Shown in pieces: positions 1 through 8,276 of a stretch of DNA of 64,000 bases. Location of the stretch: assembly GCF_009746625.1 (NCBI RefSeq), contig NZ_VWXL01000084.1:1-64000 (forward strand), written 5' to 3'. The position numbers and the translations under genes were made by a program. Position 1 is the first letter of the stretch, and every line of letters starts with the position of its first letter. This DNA comes from Caproicibacter fermentans. Its GTDB lineage: Bacteria; Bacillota; Clostridia; Oscillospirales; Acutalibacteraceae. Under the pieces are notes generated by a model. That model had not been told where the DNA came from. It did no database searches and saw only the letters and a program-made list of their open reading frames with translations.

Positions 1-113
1 ATCCCACAGCATAAGCTGGTAAGGCCCCTTGAAGACTACAAGGTTGATAGGCTGCGTGTGTAAGCACGGTAACGTGTTCAGCTTGGCAGTACTAATAGGC
101 CGAGGGCTTGACC
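1..113 (+). rRNA. 23S ribosomal RNA, 3' end (partial)
   Basis: The window opens inside the last part of a large-subunit rRNA gene. The stretch ending in actaataggccgagggctt followed by gacc is the conserved 3' terminus of bacterial 23S rRNA. The 5' part lies outside the window. A terminator follows about 90 bases later and no 5S gene lies in between, so this operon ends with 23S. Confidence 0.93.
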
Positions 114-204
114 ATATTTTTGGTTCGACCCTTCATTTCCCTTTTTCTGCTTCCAGTTTTGTTCAGTTTTGAGGGTACCCTTTGTGCCCAGTGTCCGGAA
201 ATGG

Positions 205-233
205 AAGACCTGCCGTTAAGGCAGGTCTTTTTC
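205..233 (+). terminator. rRNA operon terminator
   Basis: AAGACCTGCC, a five-base loop, GGCAGGTCTT and a run of T form a clean Rho-independent terminator downstream of the 23S 3' end. Confidence 0.85.
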
Positions 234-523
234 ATTGTCATACGAAAATTTCAGGCATTGACGGGAATCAAAAAACTTTGGCAGGGAGCAAAAAACGCAA
301 GCTGATTATTCTGATAATTCGGTTTCAGAGCAGCATAGGCGGCTTCCATGAAACGCGATGGGGACCGATTTTAGACGCGTAAGAAAGCCCCGGGCCTTGA
401 GGCGCAGCCCCCTCCCGCCTCGGGTTAACTTATGCGTTGAACTGTATTCAATCGCCTCTTTTTATGTGCGGTAGGCAGGGGCTTAGGTCAGGATCAAGGA
501 TTCCGGAACGGGAGGGATGCGGC
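234..523. other. Intergenic, nothing convincing
   Basis: Between the rRNA terminator and the HAM1-like gene I see no gene, no clear promoter and no repeat. Short open frames here have no ribosome binding site. A C/G-rich patch near 390-425 can fold but lacks a T tract. Confidence 0.4.
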
Positions 524-1219
524 ATGGAATTGCTTTACGGGACGGGAAATCAGGCCAAACTTGCTCTCATGAGACGCGCATTGGCTGATTTGGACCTGAA
601 AATTGTCGGACTCAAAGAGCTCGGTGTATTGGTTCCGGAAATTGTAGAAACGGGTGACTCGCCGCTGGAGAACGCCCGCATAAAAGCGACGGCGTATTAT
701 AAGCTTTTTCACAGGCCGGTCTTTTCCTGCGACTCCGGACTCTATTTTGAAGGCCTGCCCGATGATCTGCAGCCGGGGGTTCATGTCAGAAGGGTGAACG
801 GCATGCAGCTCAGCGACGACGAAATGATTGCGTATTACAGTGGCTTGGCGCTTCGCTACGGCAGAATCAGGGCAACGTACCGGAACGCGGTTTGCTTTGT
901 ATTCAATGAGTCGCATCTCTATGAAAGCATGGCGAAGCAGTTATCCGGAAAATCTTTTCTGATGACCTCACAGCCGCATCCAAAGCGGGTCAAGGGATTT
1001 CCGCTCGACAGCCTTTCAATAGACCCGGAGACCGGAAAGTATTTTTATGACCTTCCGGCGGAGCGGACCGACGATTCTATGTTGCGGAAAGGCTTCCATC
1101 AGTTCTTTGAATCCACGGCTTGCCGCTTTTGCAAAACGGGGAAACAGACGGGAAGAGACCTTGAATCTATCGTCAGCACGAGAGCAGGGAAAAGCCCTGA
1201 GAAGCATATAAACAAATAG
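524..1219 (+). CDS. HAM1/RdgB-like non-canonical purine NTP pyrophosphatase
   Basis: About 231 residues. The N-terminal GTGNQAK matches the substrate-binding (T/S)xNxxK motif of the HAM1/RdgB/YggV family, followed by SPLENARIKA and a CDSGLYFEGLP segment equivalent to the DSGL catalytic region. The family hydrolyses ITP, XTP and dITP to the monophosphates, keeping deaminated purines out of nucleic acids. The ATG at 524 is chosen over an upstream in-frame ATG (437) because GGGAGGG precedes it and the protein then begins directly with the motif strand. The C-terminal half lacks the usual SHR-A motif, so this is a divergent member and substrate preference may differ. It stands alone between two intergenic gaps. 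Confidence 0.75.
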   Translation: MELLYGTGNQAKLALMRRALADLDLKIVGLKELGVLVPEIVETGDSPLENARIKATAYYKLFHRPVFSCDSGLYFEGLPDDLQPGVHVRRVNGMQLSDDEMIAYYSGLALRYGRIRATYRNAVCFVFNESHLYESMAKQLSGKSFLMTSQPHPKRVKGFPLDSLSIDPETGKYFYDLPAERTDDSMLRKGFHQFFESTACRFCKTGKQTGRDLESIVSTRAGKSPEKHINK

Positions 1220-1654
1220 TAATAAATAATAATATAAATACGAATCGTAATGCTATCCGGCGGCCGCCCCACTGAGACTTACTTTTTGGGTGCAGGAGCA
1301 GACAAAAAGAAAGCGGAGGCATCACGTCCCCGCTTTTTCATCTATTGAAAGGGATCCTGATTCAGGCGGAACCGGGAGATGCCTTTCTGCAAAATTGCCG
1401 CCCGACCGGACAACTCTGCGCTCGCTGAGGCCGAACTTTAATCAGGCGGGCGGCGTCATGCCGGTTCCCTCCTTACTAGGAATTTATGATCGATTCTAAG
1501 CTGATCTGAATTATTGCTCTTGTGGAATCGGAAATCATTGGGAGAAAACAGGAAAAAGTTATTCGGAAAAAATGCTAGATTTTGCATGTCTCATATTGGG
1601 TTTGAAAAAGATAAGAAAATACAGTATGATTAGGATAAGCAAACGGGAACGTTC
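1220..1654. other. Intergenic with possible terminator and stem
   Basis: No gene with a usable ribosome binding site. AAAGCGG (1310-1316) and CCGCTTT (1330-1336) followed by T residues may terminate the preceding gene. GCCGCCCG (about 1398-1405) can pair with CGGGCGGC (about 1447-1454) around a 41-base interior. A 69-codon open frame overlaps these structures and has no family I recognise. Confidence 0.3.
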
Positions 1655-1683
1655 TTGACAGCAGTCAAAAACCATTGTATTAT
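1655..1683 (+). promoter_or_regulatory. Sigma-A promoter for the ABC exporter locus
   Basis: TTGACA at 1655-1660, a 17-base spacer and TATTAT at 1678-1683, about 30 bases upstream of the first start codon of the locus. Confidence 0.8.
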
Positions 1684-1714
1684 TGTATTAATATAATATT
1701 TAGGAGGACTCTTT

Positions 1715-2167
1715 ATGGTCGTTAGCTCCGGAATTAGTCTGATCGCAATGACAATGATGCTGTTTGTCAGCCTGCTCTTTGTGGCGGAGCACGTTTTATT
1801 CGGCCTTGCCGCTTATCACGACGCGCAGTCACAGGGGAATCCGGACGCGGTGATCTGGGGCCTTGCGGTCGGATTCCTCGGCATCATTCCGGGGATTATC
1901 TATCTCTGCGTGCGCGGCTCAGGCCGCAGGCTGGTCCGGTGCGCCAACTGCGGGTATCCGCACGACGCTTCCGATTTCTGCTGCCCGAAATGCGGAGAAA
2001 AAAATCCCGCGGCGGCTGAGGCGAACCCGTACGCTCAGGTGCTTGCGTCCCGGGCCAGAAAGGAAATGATCGGCGGAATCGCGGTGATTGCCGCGGGGAT
2101 CCTGCTGATGATTCTGGTGATGCTGTTTTTCGGCGTCTTTATGATGCGGTACCGCGTGATTTTTTAA
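1715..2167 (+). CDS. Zinc-ribbon membrane protein of the ABC exporter locus
   Basis: 150 residues with two hydrophobic segments at the N terminus, a cytosolic zinc ribbon (CANCGYP then CCPKCGEKNP, two CxxC knuckles around residues 71-94) and a final hydrophobic segment. AGGAGG lies 8 bases before the ATG. It is followed 42 bases later by the ABC ATPase gene on the same strand, so it probably belongs to the same transcript. The architecture is common in Clostridia, where a double-zinc-ribbon membrane protein sits beside transporters, but no specific role is known to me. Perhaps an accessory or regulatory subunit of the exporter. Confidence 0.75.
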   Translation: MVVSSGISLIAMTMMLFVSLLFVAEHVLFGLAAYHDAQSQGNPDAVIWGLAVGFLGIIPGIIYLCVRGSGRRLVRCANCGYPHDASDFCCPKCGEKNPAAAEANPYAQVLASRARKEMIGGIAVIAAGILLMILVMLFFGVFMMRYRVIF

Positions 2168-2209
2168 ATAGAAGGAACAAGGGAAAACGAAGGAAATACA
2201 GGAGAAGCT

Positions 2210-2944
2210 ATGCTTGAAATACAACATCTGACAAAAAAATACCGCAAGCTGCTTGCGAATGACGACTTGAGCTTTCGCGTGCAGGACGGAGAGGTCGCGG
2301 TTCTTGCCGGGCCGAACGGGGCGGGCAAATCGACCGCGATCAAGTGCATCGCCGGACTGCTGCGGTTTCAGGGCAGCGTAACGGTCTGCGGGCATCCCAA
2401 TAAAAGCGTGGAGGCGAAACGGCTTTTCGGCTATATCCCGGAAATCCCGGCGCCGATGGAGTCCCTGACGGTGCGGGAGCATTTGGAGTTTATCGCGCGG
2501 GCCTACCGTGTGGAGGACTGGCAGAAAAAAGCCGACGTCCTCTTGGAGCGGTTGGAGCTGGAGGACAAGCAGAAAAAGCTGGGCGGCGAGCTTTCGAAAG
2601 GGATGCAGCAGAAGCTGAGTATCTGCTGCGCGCTGCTGCCGGAGCCGAAAGCCGTCCTGCTGGACGAGCCGCTGGTCGGGCTTGACCCGCACGCCATCAA
2701 GGAACTGCGGGAAATGATGGAAGAGCTGCGCGCACGCGGCTGTTCCGTGCTGGTCAGCACCCACATGCTCGACACCGTTCGGCAGGTTTGGGACCGGGCG
2801 CTGATTATGATGAACGGAAAAATCGCCGCGGAACGGACGCGCCGCGAAATGGAGACCGGCGGCGAAAGCCTGGAGCAGCTGTTCTTCTCGATTACGGAAG
2901 GGAAGGGGGAGGAACTTGGAAGCGATTCTGTACATAGCGCGTAA
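2210..2944 (+). CDS. ABC transporter ATP-binding protein
   Basis: 244 residues. Walker A is GPNGAGKST, the signature region reads LSKGMQQKLS, and Walker B with the catalytic glutamate region is AVLLDEPLVGLD, followed by the H-loop STHML. This is the nucleotide-binding subunit of an exporter of the ABC-2 type. The gene overlaps the downstream permease by 29 bases, showing translational coupling. Substrate unknown. GGAGAAGC precedes the ATG. Confidence 0.92.
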   Translation: MLEIQHLTKKYRKLLANDDLSFRVQDGEVAVLAGPNGAGKSTAIKCIAGLLRFQGSVTVCGHPNKSVEAKRLFGYIPEIPAPMESLTVREHLEFIARAYRVEDWQKKADVLLERLELEDKQKKLGGELSKGMQQKLSICCALLPEPKAVLLDEPLVGLDPHAIKELREMMEELRARGCSVLVSTHMLDTVRQVWDRALIMMNGKIAAERTRREMETGGESLEQLFFSITEGKGEELGSDSVHSA

Positions 2945-4511
2945 GCAGCTGAAAAATTCGGCTGTCAAGCTGGTGCGGCGGCCGGCGCGTCTGATCGCGG
3001 TTCTGGCCTCCGCGGCGCTGATTGTCTGGATGCTTCTGGACATGCCGTCGAATTCACAGGGGCGGCTTGACCCGGCAATTTTGCAAAGCGGCTTTCTCGT
3101 CTGGCTTCTCGCGCTGGGGACGATCACCGCGCTGGCCTCGCTGGAATCCGGCTCCTCGCTGTTCCGCCTGCCGGATGTGAACCTTCTTTTCGTGTCTCCG
3201 GTTTCGCCGAAAACGATTCTCGCTTACGGTCTTGTGCGGCAGACGGGCAAGACGTTCGCCGGTTTCGCCTTCCTGCTGTTTTACAGCGGGATGCTGATTG
3301 ACAGCTTCGGGATCACCGCCGCGGACGTTGTCACGCTGATTCTGGGAACTGCGCTGTTTCTGGTCGTTGTGCAGGCGCTGTCGCTGCTGCTGTACTGCGT
3401 CGCGAACCGGGGGCCGTCCCAACGCGCGGCAATCAAGGCGGGAATTCTGGCGGTTCCGCTTCTGGCTGCGATGTATGTGCTGTTTCAGGCAAGGACGGGC
3501 CTGAGCCTGACGGCGGTTATCAAGGCGGCGGCGTCTCCGGTTCTGGACAATCTCCCCGTTGTCGGCTGGGCGAGGGGCGCCGTGTTTGCCGTGATGGCCG
3601 GAAATTTGAGCGCTGCGGCGCTATATGCCGCGCTGACCGCGATTTTCCTCGCGCTGGTGATTTTTTTCCTTTTGAAAATCGACGCGGATTATTACGAGGA
3701 CGTTTTGAGCAACGCCGAAAAAACCTTTGAGCTGCGCCGCGCCGCGAAAGAAAAGCGCGGAATCAACGTCGGCAGGGGCAAAAAGGTCGGAAGTACCGGA
3801 ATCGGCAATGGCTGGGGCGCAAGCGCGTTTTTCTACAAGCATCTCTGCGAGGCGAGAAGAAGCAGCCGGTTTGCGCTGGTCGGCGGTTCCACTCTGCTTC
3901 TCCTGCTGGTCAATCTCGGTGTGGCGGGAATCATGGCGCTGATCGGCAGCGGCAAGGCGGACCCCGCGACGGCGGACGCGATGCTTCTTTCCGGCTGCGG
4001 CCTGAGCGTTTATATCCTGTTTTTCCAGAACGCATCGGGAGACTGGTCCCGCGAACTGGAAAAACCGTATCTGTATCTGGTGCCGGAAGACCCGTTCCGC
4101 AAGCTGTTCTGGGCCGGCCTTTCCACGGTGATGAAGCCCGCCGTGGACGGATTCATCGTTTTTGCGGTTCTCTGCGCCGTTCTCCGCGCGAATCCTTTCT
4201 CGGCGCTGGCCTGCGCCCTGAGTTACGCGGCGTTCGGATTCCTGTTTACCGCGGGGGGCGTTCTGGGCAGGCGGGCCCTGGGCAGCGTGCCGAACCGCGG
4301 CGTCACCATGGTTCTGTATATGATGCTTTTACTCCTGGTCATGTCGCCCGGCATTGCCGGAACGCTGATTGCGGTCTTTGCCATGAAGGCGGCCTCATTC
4401 GCGGGCGCCGCGCCGCTTTTGGCGGCCCTGCCGCTCGTCGCATGGAATATCGCCGCGTCCCTTTGTATTTTTTACGGATGCCGGAATCTTCTGTCATCCT
4501 GGGAAAATTGA
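2916..4511 (+). CDS. ABC exporter permease (putative ABC exporter family)
   Basis: 531 residues, largely hydrophobic, with roughly ten to twelve predicted membrane spans and a charged cytosolic stretch near residues 255-310. It begins at TTG 2916, placed right after GGGGGAGGA inside the end of the ATPase gene. Together with the ATPase it forms a two-component exporter; the zinc-ribbon protein upstream may be a third part. Length and topology fit the family annotated as 'putative ABC exporter' in Firmicutes. The cargo cannot be read from sequence. A lone 5S rRNA promoter begins about 100 bases downstream. Confidence 0.85.
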   Translation: MEAILYIARKQLKNSAVKLVRRPARLIAVLASAALIVWMLLDMPSNSQGRLDPAILQSGFLVWLLALGTITALASLESGSSLFRLPDVNLLFVSPVSPKTILAYGLVRQTGKTFAGFAFLLFYSGMLIDSFGITAADVVTLILGTALFLVVVQALSLLLYCVANRGPSQRAAIKAGILAVPLLAAMYVLFQARTGLSLTAVIKAAASPVLDNLPVVGWARGAVFAVMAGNLSAAALYAALTAIFLALVIFFLLKIDADYYEDVLSNAEKTFELRRAAKEKRGINVGRGKKVGSTGIGNGWGASAFFYKHLCEARRSSRFALVGGSTLLLLLVNLGVAGIMALIGSGKADPATADAMLLSGCGLSVYILFFQNASGDWSRELEKPYLYLVPEDPFRKLFWAGLSTVMKPAVDGFIVFAVLCAVLRANPFSALACALSYAAFGFLFTAGGVLGRRALGSVPNRGVTMVLYMMLLLLVMSPGIAGTLIAVFAMKAASFAGAAPLLAALPLVAWNIAASLCIFYGCRNLLSSWEN

Positions 4512-4610
4512 TTTTCCGCGAGTCAGAGCATTTGATCGGTCCATTTGACCGGCTGATCCCCGTTTTTGTGCCGGCGGCTTAAAAAAAACGGAGTAATCTT
4601 CAATTTATGC

Positions 4611-4639
4611 TTGCATTTTGTCGCAGACCGTGGTATTAT
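4611..4639 (+). promoter_or_regulatory. Promoter of the isolated 5S rRNA gene
   Basis: TTGCAT at 4611-4616, a 17-base spacer and TATTAT at 4634-4639. The -10 box ends 27 bases before the mature 5S, so 5S here does not need read-through from 23S. Confidence 0.75.
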
Positions 4640-4666
4640 ATCTAAGTCGCCAAAACACGAAAACAA

Positions 4667-4781
<115 letters not shown>

Positions 4782-4789
4782 ATAAGAAG

Positions 4790-4820
4790 CAGTCACCCAA
4801 TAGGGTGGCTGTTTTTTTTA
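4790..4820 (+). terminator. 5S rRNA terminator
   Basis: CAGTCACCC, a short AATA loop, GGGTGGCTG and a long T run form a Rho-independent terminator 9 bases after the 5S 3' end. Confidence 0.88.
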
Positions 4821-4917
4821 TCATGTTTGAATCAGGATCTTGTCTGACAAAAGCAGGGAAAGACAGGAAAACGGGGCACCGGCATGGTATGATAAAAACA
4901 CGGACGGAGGAATCAGG

Positions 4918-5784
4918 ATGGACTGGATTCAGGGAATGCGCGGCGCGATCGACTATATGGAAGAGCATCTGACAGAACCGGCGGACTTCACGCGAATCGC
5001 CCGGGAGGCGGGCTCCTCTCCCTTCCACTTCATGAGGATGTTCGAAATCCTGACCGGAATAACGGTGGGCGAATACCTGCGCCGGCGCAGGCTGACGCTT
5101 GCGGGTCAGGAATTGTCATTGTCCGGCGCGAAGGTGATCGATGTCGCGCTGCGGTACGGGTACTCCACGCCGGAGGCGTTTACCCGGGCGTTCCGGCGCT
5201 TTCACGGCATCTCCCCCTCGGCTGCGCGCGCGCCGGGGGCAAATCTCAGGTCCATCGGGAAGCTTTCGATCCAGATTACCTTGAAAGGGGACTGCGTTTT
5301 GAATTATAAGCTGATTGAGAAAGAAGCTTTCACCGTTGTCGGGAAAAAATTGAGGGTGTCCTGCAAGGACGGTGAAAATTACCGGGTGATCCCGCAGTTT
5401 TGCGCCAAATGCTCTCAGGACGGCACCTTTGACTATCTGCAGCCTTTGGCGGACAAAAGCATCGGCGCGCTCGGCATTTGCACAAATTTCAGCGAACAGA
5501 CCGACGATTTCGACTATTACTGCGCCGCGGAGCACGACGGAAGCCAAATCCCCGACGGGATGGAAACGCTTGCGGTTCCGAAACGGACGTGGGCGGTGTT
5601 CGAATCCGTCGGCCCGATGCCGGGCGCGATTCAGGATGTGTGGAAGCGCATCTTTTCGGAATGGTTTCCCTCCAGCGGCTACGAGCACGCGGACGGGCCG
5701 GAGCTGGAGGTCTATGAAAAGGGCGACATGAATGCGCCGGATTATCACAGTGCGGTTTGGATTCCCGTCGTAAAAAAGGCATAG
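4918..5784 (+). CDS. AraC-family regulator with GyrI-like ligand domain
   Basis: 288 residues. Residues 1-105 form two helix-turn-helix motifs of the AraC type (IAREAGSSPFHFMRMF, then IDVALRYGYSTPEAFTRAFR). The C-terminal 150 residues resemble the GyrI/BmrR effector-binding domain, with CTNFSEQTDDFDYYCA and a conserved glutamate-rich end, which binds amphipathic small molecules. Such regulators usually control drug or toxin responses. The ATG at 4918 is chosen because GGAGG lies 9 bases upstream; upstream in-frame codons lack a site. No transporter is adjacent, so the target is unknown. It may be autoregulated. Confidence 0.9.
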   Translation: MDWIQGMRGAIDYMEEHLTEPADFTRIAREAGSSPFHFMRMFEILTGITVGEYLRRRRLTLAGQELSLSGAKVIDVALRYGYSTPEAFTRAFRRFHGISPSAARAPGANLRSIGKLSIQITLKGDCVLNYKLIEKEAFTVVGKKLRVSCKDGENYRVIPQFCAKCSQDGTFDYLQPLADKSIGALGICTNFSEQTDDFDYYCAAEHDGSQIPDGMETLAVPKRTWAVFESVGPMPGAIQDVWKRIFSEWFPSSGYEHADGPELEVYEKGDMNAPDYHSAVWIPVVKKA

Positions 5785-5811
5785 CTTTCATACGGTATTT
5801 CACAGAAGAGG

Positions 5812-5838
5812 GCGCCCGGGTTTTCCGGGCGCTTTTTT
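5812..5838 (+). terminator. Terminator after the AraC gene
   Basis: GCGCCCGG, a TTTT-containing loop, CCGGGCGC and six T residues. Confidence 0.85.
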
Positions 5839-5933
5839 GGGATCAGGAGTGTTTCAACGGGTAAAAATGCGCTGTCTATATATATAGTATAGAAAGCGCG
5901 CGTTTCCATACGAAATGGAGGCTGTTTTGCCAC

Positions 5934-5962
5934 TTGTATTTTGGCGCTTTAAAGTGTAAAAT
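5934..5962 (+). promoter_or_regulatory. Promoter of the DAHP synthase gene
   Basis: TTGTAT at 5934-5939, a 17-base spacer and TAAAAT at 5957-5962, 35 bases before the start codon. Confidence 0.65.
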
Positions 5963-5997
5963 AGCATCAGAAGATACGGCAGGAAGGGGCACCAGAA

Positions 5998-7011
5998 TTG
6001 ATTATCGTAATGAAGAAAAACTGCACGCGGGATCATGTGGAAAACATTATTCAGCTGCTGAAGGAATACGGGCTGGGCGCGAATCTTTCCACAGGCAGCC
6101 AGACGACCATTATCGGCGTGCTGGGTGACAAGACGAAGCTGAGCGACGCAAATCTGGAATTGATGGACGGGGTCGAAAAATGCGTCCCGATCATGCATTC
6201 TTATAAACTCGCCAGCCGGGACATGGTCCCGGAGGGAAGAACCGTGCGGGTCGGCAATGTGACCTTCGGCGCAAAGAAAGTGGTGATGATCGCGGGCCCC
6301 TGCGCGGTGGAGAACCAGGAACAGATACTGAAAGCCGCCGAAGGCGTCAAGGCGGTCGGCGCAGCGCTCCTGCGCGGAGGCGCGTACAAGCCGAGAACAT
6401 CCCCCTATTCGTTTCAGGGAACGGAGGAAGAGGGCCTGAAAATGCTTCGCCGGGCGGGGGATGAGACCGGCCTGCCGGTTGTCAGCGAAGTGACCGACCA
6501 CGAGCAGCTGGCTTTCGCGGAACAGTACTGCGACATGTTCCAGATCGGCGCGCGCAATATGCAGAATTTCCGGCTTCTGCGGGAGGTGGGGCGCACCGGC
6601 GTCCCGGTGCTGCTCAAGCGCGGCATTGCCTCCACCGTCGAGGAATGGCTGGACGCCGCCGAGTACATTATGAGCGAGGGCAACTGCGGCGTCGTCCTGT
6701 GCGAGCGAGGCATCCGCACGTTCGAAACGGCGACCCGCAATACGCTTGATGTTTCCGCCGTTCCGGTCGTCAGGGAGCGCAGCAGCCTTCCTATTATAGT
6801 AGACCCGTCCCACGCGGCGGGGAAAGCCGCTTATGTGGAGCCGCTCGCGCTCGCGGGAGTCGCGGCGGGCGCCGACGGGTTAATTGTTGAGGTTCACCCG
6901 AACCCGAAGCAGGCGTTGAGCGACGCCGCCCAGCAGCTTACGGTGGACGCTTACGCGTCGCTGTTTCACAAAGCGGCGGAGGTGGCCCGCGCCGTGGGGC
7001 GCGAAATTTAA
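5998..7011 (+). CDS. aroF: 3-deoxy-7-phosphoheptulonate (DAHP) synthase
   Basis: 337 residues. It condenses phosphoenolpyruvate with erythrose 4-phosphate, the first step of the shikimate pathway to aromatic amino acids. Residues 1-70 form the ferredoxin-like regulatory domain found in the Thermotoga/Bacillus type (begins MIIVMKK), and the rest is the TIM barrel with IAGPCAVE, GGAYKPRTSPY, QIGARNMQN, KRG and DPSHAAG. The start is a TTG with AGGAAGGGG upstream, and it gives the family-typical N terminus. The N-terminal domain usually binds tyrosine or phenylalanine for feedback inhibition. It is monocistronic here, with promoter and terminator of its own and no other aro gene nearby. Confidence 0.95.
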   Translation: MIIVMKKNCTRDHVENIIQLLKEYGLGANLSTGSQTTIIGVLGDKTKLSDANLELMDGVEKCVPIMHSYKLASRDMVPEGRTVRVGNVTFGAKKVVMIAGPCAVENQEQILKAAEGVKAVGAALLRGGAYKPRTSPYSFQGTEEEGLKMLRRAGDETGLPVVSEVTDHEQLAFAEQYCDMFQIGARNMQNFRLLREVGRTGVPVLLKRGIASTVEEWLDAAEYIMSEGNCGVVLCERGIRTFETATRNTLDVSAVPVVRERSSLPIIVDPSHAAGKAAYVEPLALAGVAAGADGLIVEVHPNPKQALSDAAQQLTVDAYASLFHKAAEVARAVGREI

Positions 7012-7032
7012 TTGATTCGGGGATGCACGAAA

Positions 7033-7063
7033 CCGCCGCGGAAATTTCCGCGGCGGATTTTTT
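7033..7063 (+). terminator. Terminator after aroF
   Basis: CCGCCGCGGAAA pairs with TTTCCGCGGCGG, followed by a T run. Confidence 0.88.
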
Positions 7064-7135
7064 ATGGAATCATCCCACGGCGGCGACGGTGAGGTTCAGG
7101 CAAAATAAGCGGCAGTACGTTGATTCTTGCAATTA

Positions 7136-7167
7136 TTGTTAACTAAAATAATTAATATGGTTGACAA
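7136..7167 (+). promoter_or_regulatory. BirA operator upstream of bioY
   Basis: TTGTTAACT, 14 bases, GGTTGACAA: a 9-14-9 dyad matching the BirA (biotin repressor) consensus of Firmicutes (TTGTTAACC-N14-GGTTAACAA). Its right half contains the -35 box of the bioY promoter, so biotin-loaded BirA would block RNA polymerase. Confidence 0.88.
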
Positions 7168-7189
7168 TTAAGGCGGAAATCCTTATACT
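7161..7189 (+). promoter_or_regulatory. bioY promoter
   Basis: TTGACA at 7161-7166, a 17-base spacer, TATACT at 7184-7189. The -35 box lies inside the BirA operator. Confidence 0.85.
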
Positions 7190-7210
7190 ATTAGAAAAGG
7201 AGAGATCTGA

Positions 7211-7762
7211 ATGAAAAAGAAGACAACTTTCGAGCTGACTGCCTGCGCGATGTTCGCGGCGCTGACGGCCGTGCTCTCACAGTTTGCCGTGCCGGTCGGC
7301 CCCGTGCCGATCAATCTTGCGACGCTGTCCGTTTTTCTGGCGGGCGGCATCCTCGGCGCCGCCGGGGGACTGGTCAGCCAGACGGTTTACATTCTTCTTG
7401 GGGCTGCCGGGCTGCCGGTCTTTGCCGAATTCAGCGGGGGAATCGGAGTGATCGCCGGACCGACGGGCGGCTATATCATCGGGTACGCAGCGGCCGCGTG
7501 GGTGATCGGGACGATGGTGGGCAGGTTCGGGCGCGGGCCGGTTTCGCTCGCGGTTTCCATGGCGGCCGGGTCTGCGGTCTGCTACTTTCTTGGCACCGCG
7601 TGGTTCATGATCGTGACAAAACGCGCTCTCTGGGAATCCCTGACGCTTTGCGTGTTTCCGTTCCTGATTGGCGACGCGCTGAAAATCGCGGTTGCAGCCG
7701 CGGTTTCGGCCCAGCTCGGCAGGGTGTACGACCGGCTGAACCGCAGCGCCGGCGCGGCATGA
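7211..7762 (+). CDS. bioY: BioY biotin transporter (ECF S-component)
   Basis: 183 residues, about six membrane spans. It has the BioY hallmarks near residues 25-45 (VPVGPVPINLATLSVFLAG) and 75-95 (GGIGVIAGPTGGYIIGYA). BioY binds biotin in the membrane and works with a shared energising module (EcfT/A/A') or alone with low capacity; no Ecf genes are in the window. AAGGAGAG precedes the ATG. A BirA operator over its promoter makes this a biotin-repressed uptake gene. It overlaps the next gene by four bases (ATGA). Confidence 0.95.
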   Translation: MKKKTTFELTACAMFAALTAVLSQFAVPVGPVPINLATLSVFLAGGILGAAGGLVSQTVYILLGAAGLPVFAEFSGGIGVIAGPTGGYIIGYAAAAWVIGTMVGRFGRGPVSLAVSMAAGSAVCYFLGTAWFMIVTKRALWESLTLCVFPFLIGDALKIAVAAAVSAQLGRVYDRLNRSAGAA

Positions 7763-8166
7763 GCGGGCCGCTTCCCCTCAGGCCTCACCATGCGCTCTGC
7801 CTGCGGTTTTTTGTCGGCAAAGGGTACGGCGACGATTTTGTTTCCGGGATGGCCGCGGTACAAAACAGGCTGCGGGAACATCCGGACGGCAGGGTTGTGC
7901 TGACCGGAGGAGCGGACCGCGTCTGCGCCCGCTGCCCGAACAACGCGGGCGGCGTCTGCGCATCCGCCGAAAAATCCTCGCGGTACGATGAAAAATGCCT
8001 TTCGGCTTTTGGATTGTCGCTTGGCCAGATCCTTACCTGGAGCGAGCTTGAGAAAATCGCGCAGCGCGTCGTCCTCTCCCCGGCGGCCCGCGCCGCAGTT
8101 TGCTCCGACTGCCGATGGGACTCCGTCTGCCGGGAACAACAGGAAAAAATCCGCGCTTCGCGCTGA
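7759..8166 (+). CDS. DUF1284 family cysteine-rich protein
   Basis: 135 residues starting at the ATG that overlaps the bioY stop. The N terminus LRPHHALCLRFFVGKGY is the DUF1284 signature. Eight or so cysteines cluster as CARCPNNAGGVC and, near the C terminus, CSDCRWDSVC, a pattern suited to a metal or Fe-S site. The function of DUF1284 is not established. Its place in a BirA-controlled, translationally coupled pair with bioY links it to biotin status; whether it takes part in uptake, salvage or use of biotin is inference. Confidence 0.85.
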   Translation: MSGPLPLRPHHALCLRFFVGKGYGDDFVSGMAAVQNRLREHPDGRVVLTGGADRVCARCPNNAGGVCASAEKSSRYDEKCLSAFGLSLGQILTWSELEKIAQRVVLSPAARAAVCSDCRWDSVCREQQEKIRASR

Positions 8167-8183
8167 GAAAAACAGCAATGCAG

Positions 8184-8214
8184 ACGCCGCCGGTTCTTTC
8201 GGCGGCGTTTCTCT
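8184..8214 (+). terminator. Terminator of the bioY operon
   Basis: ACGCCGCC, a nine-base loop, GGCGGCGT followed by TTCTCT. The T tract is imperfect. Confidence 0.6.
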
Positions 8215-8240
8215 GTCTGGTTTGTCCGGAACGTCCCGAA

Positions 8241-8272
8241 TTGTAAACTTAACACAGTGAATTAGTTAACAA
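8241..8272. promoter_or_regulatory. Second BirA-type operator, orphan
   Basis: TTGTAAACT, 14 bases, AGTTAACAA: the same 9-14-9 dyad as the bioY operator. It lies after the bioY terminator. No biotin gene follows; the next gene is rplM, which has its own promoter 130 bases on. No clear -35/-10 pair overlaps the dyad. See findings. Confidence 0.7.
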
Positions 8273-8276
8273 TTGT

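Noticed and set aside
114-523. tRNA genes after 23S
   Set aside because: No cloverleaf or T-loop GGTTCGAATCC-type sequence with matching arms was found here or elsewhere in the window.
1290-1499. 69-codon frame after the HAM1-like gene
   Set aside because: No ribosome binding site and no recognisable family; overlaps a possible terminator.
1919-3127. 402-codon minus-strand open frame
   Set aside because: Antisense shadow over the ABC ATPase and permease, which are well supported.
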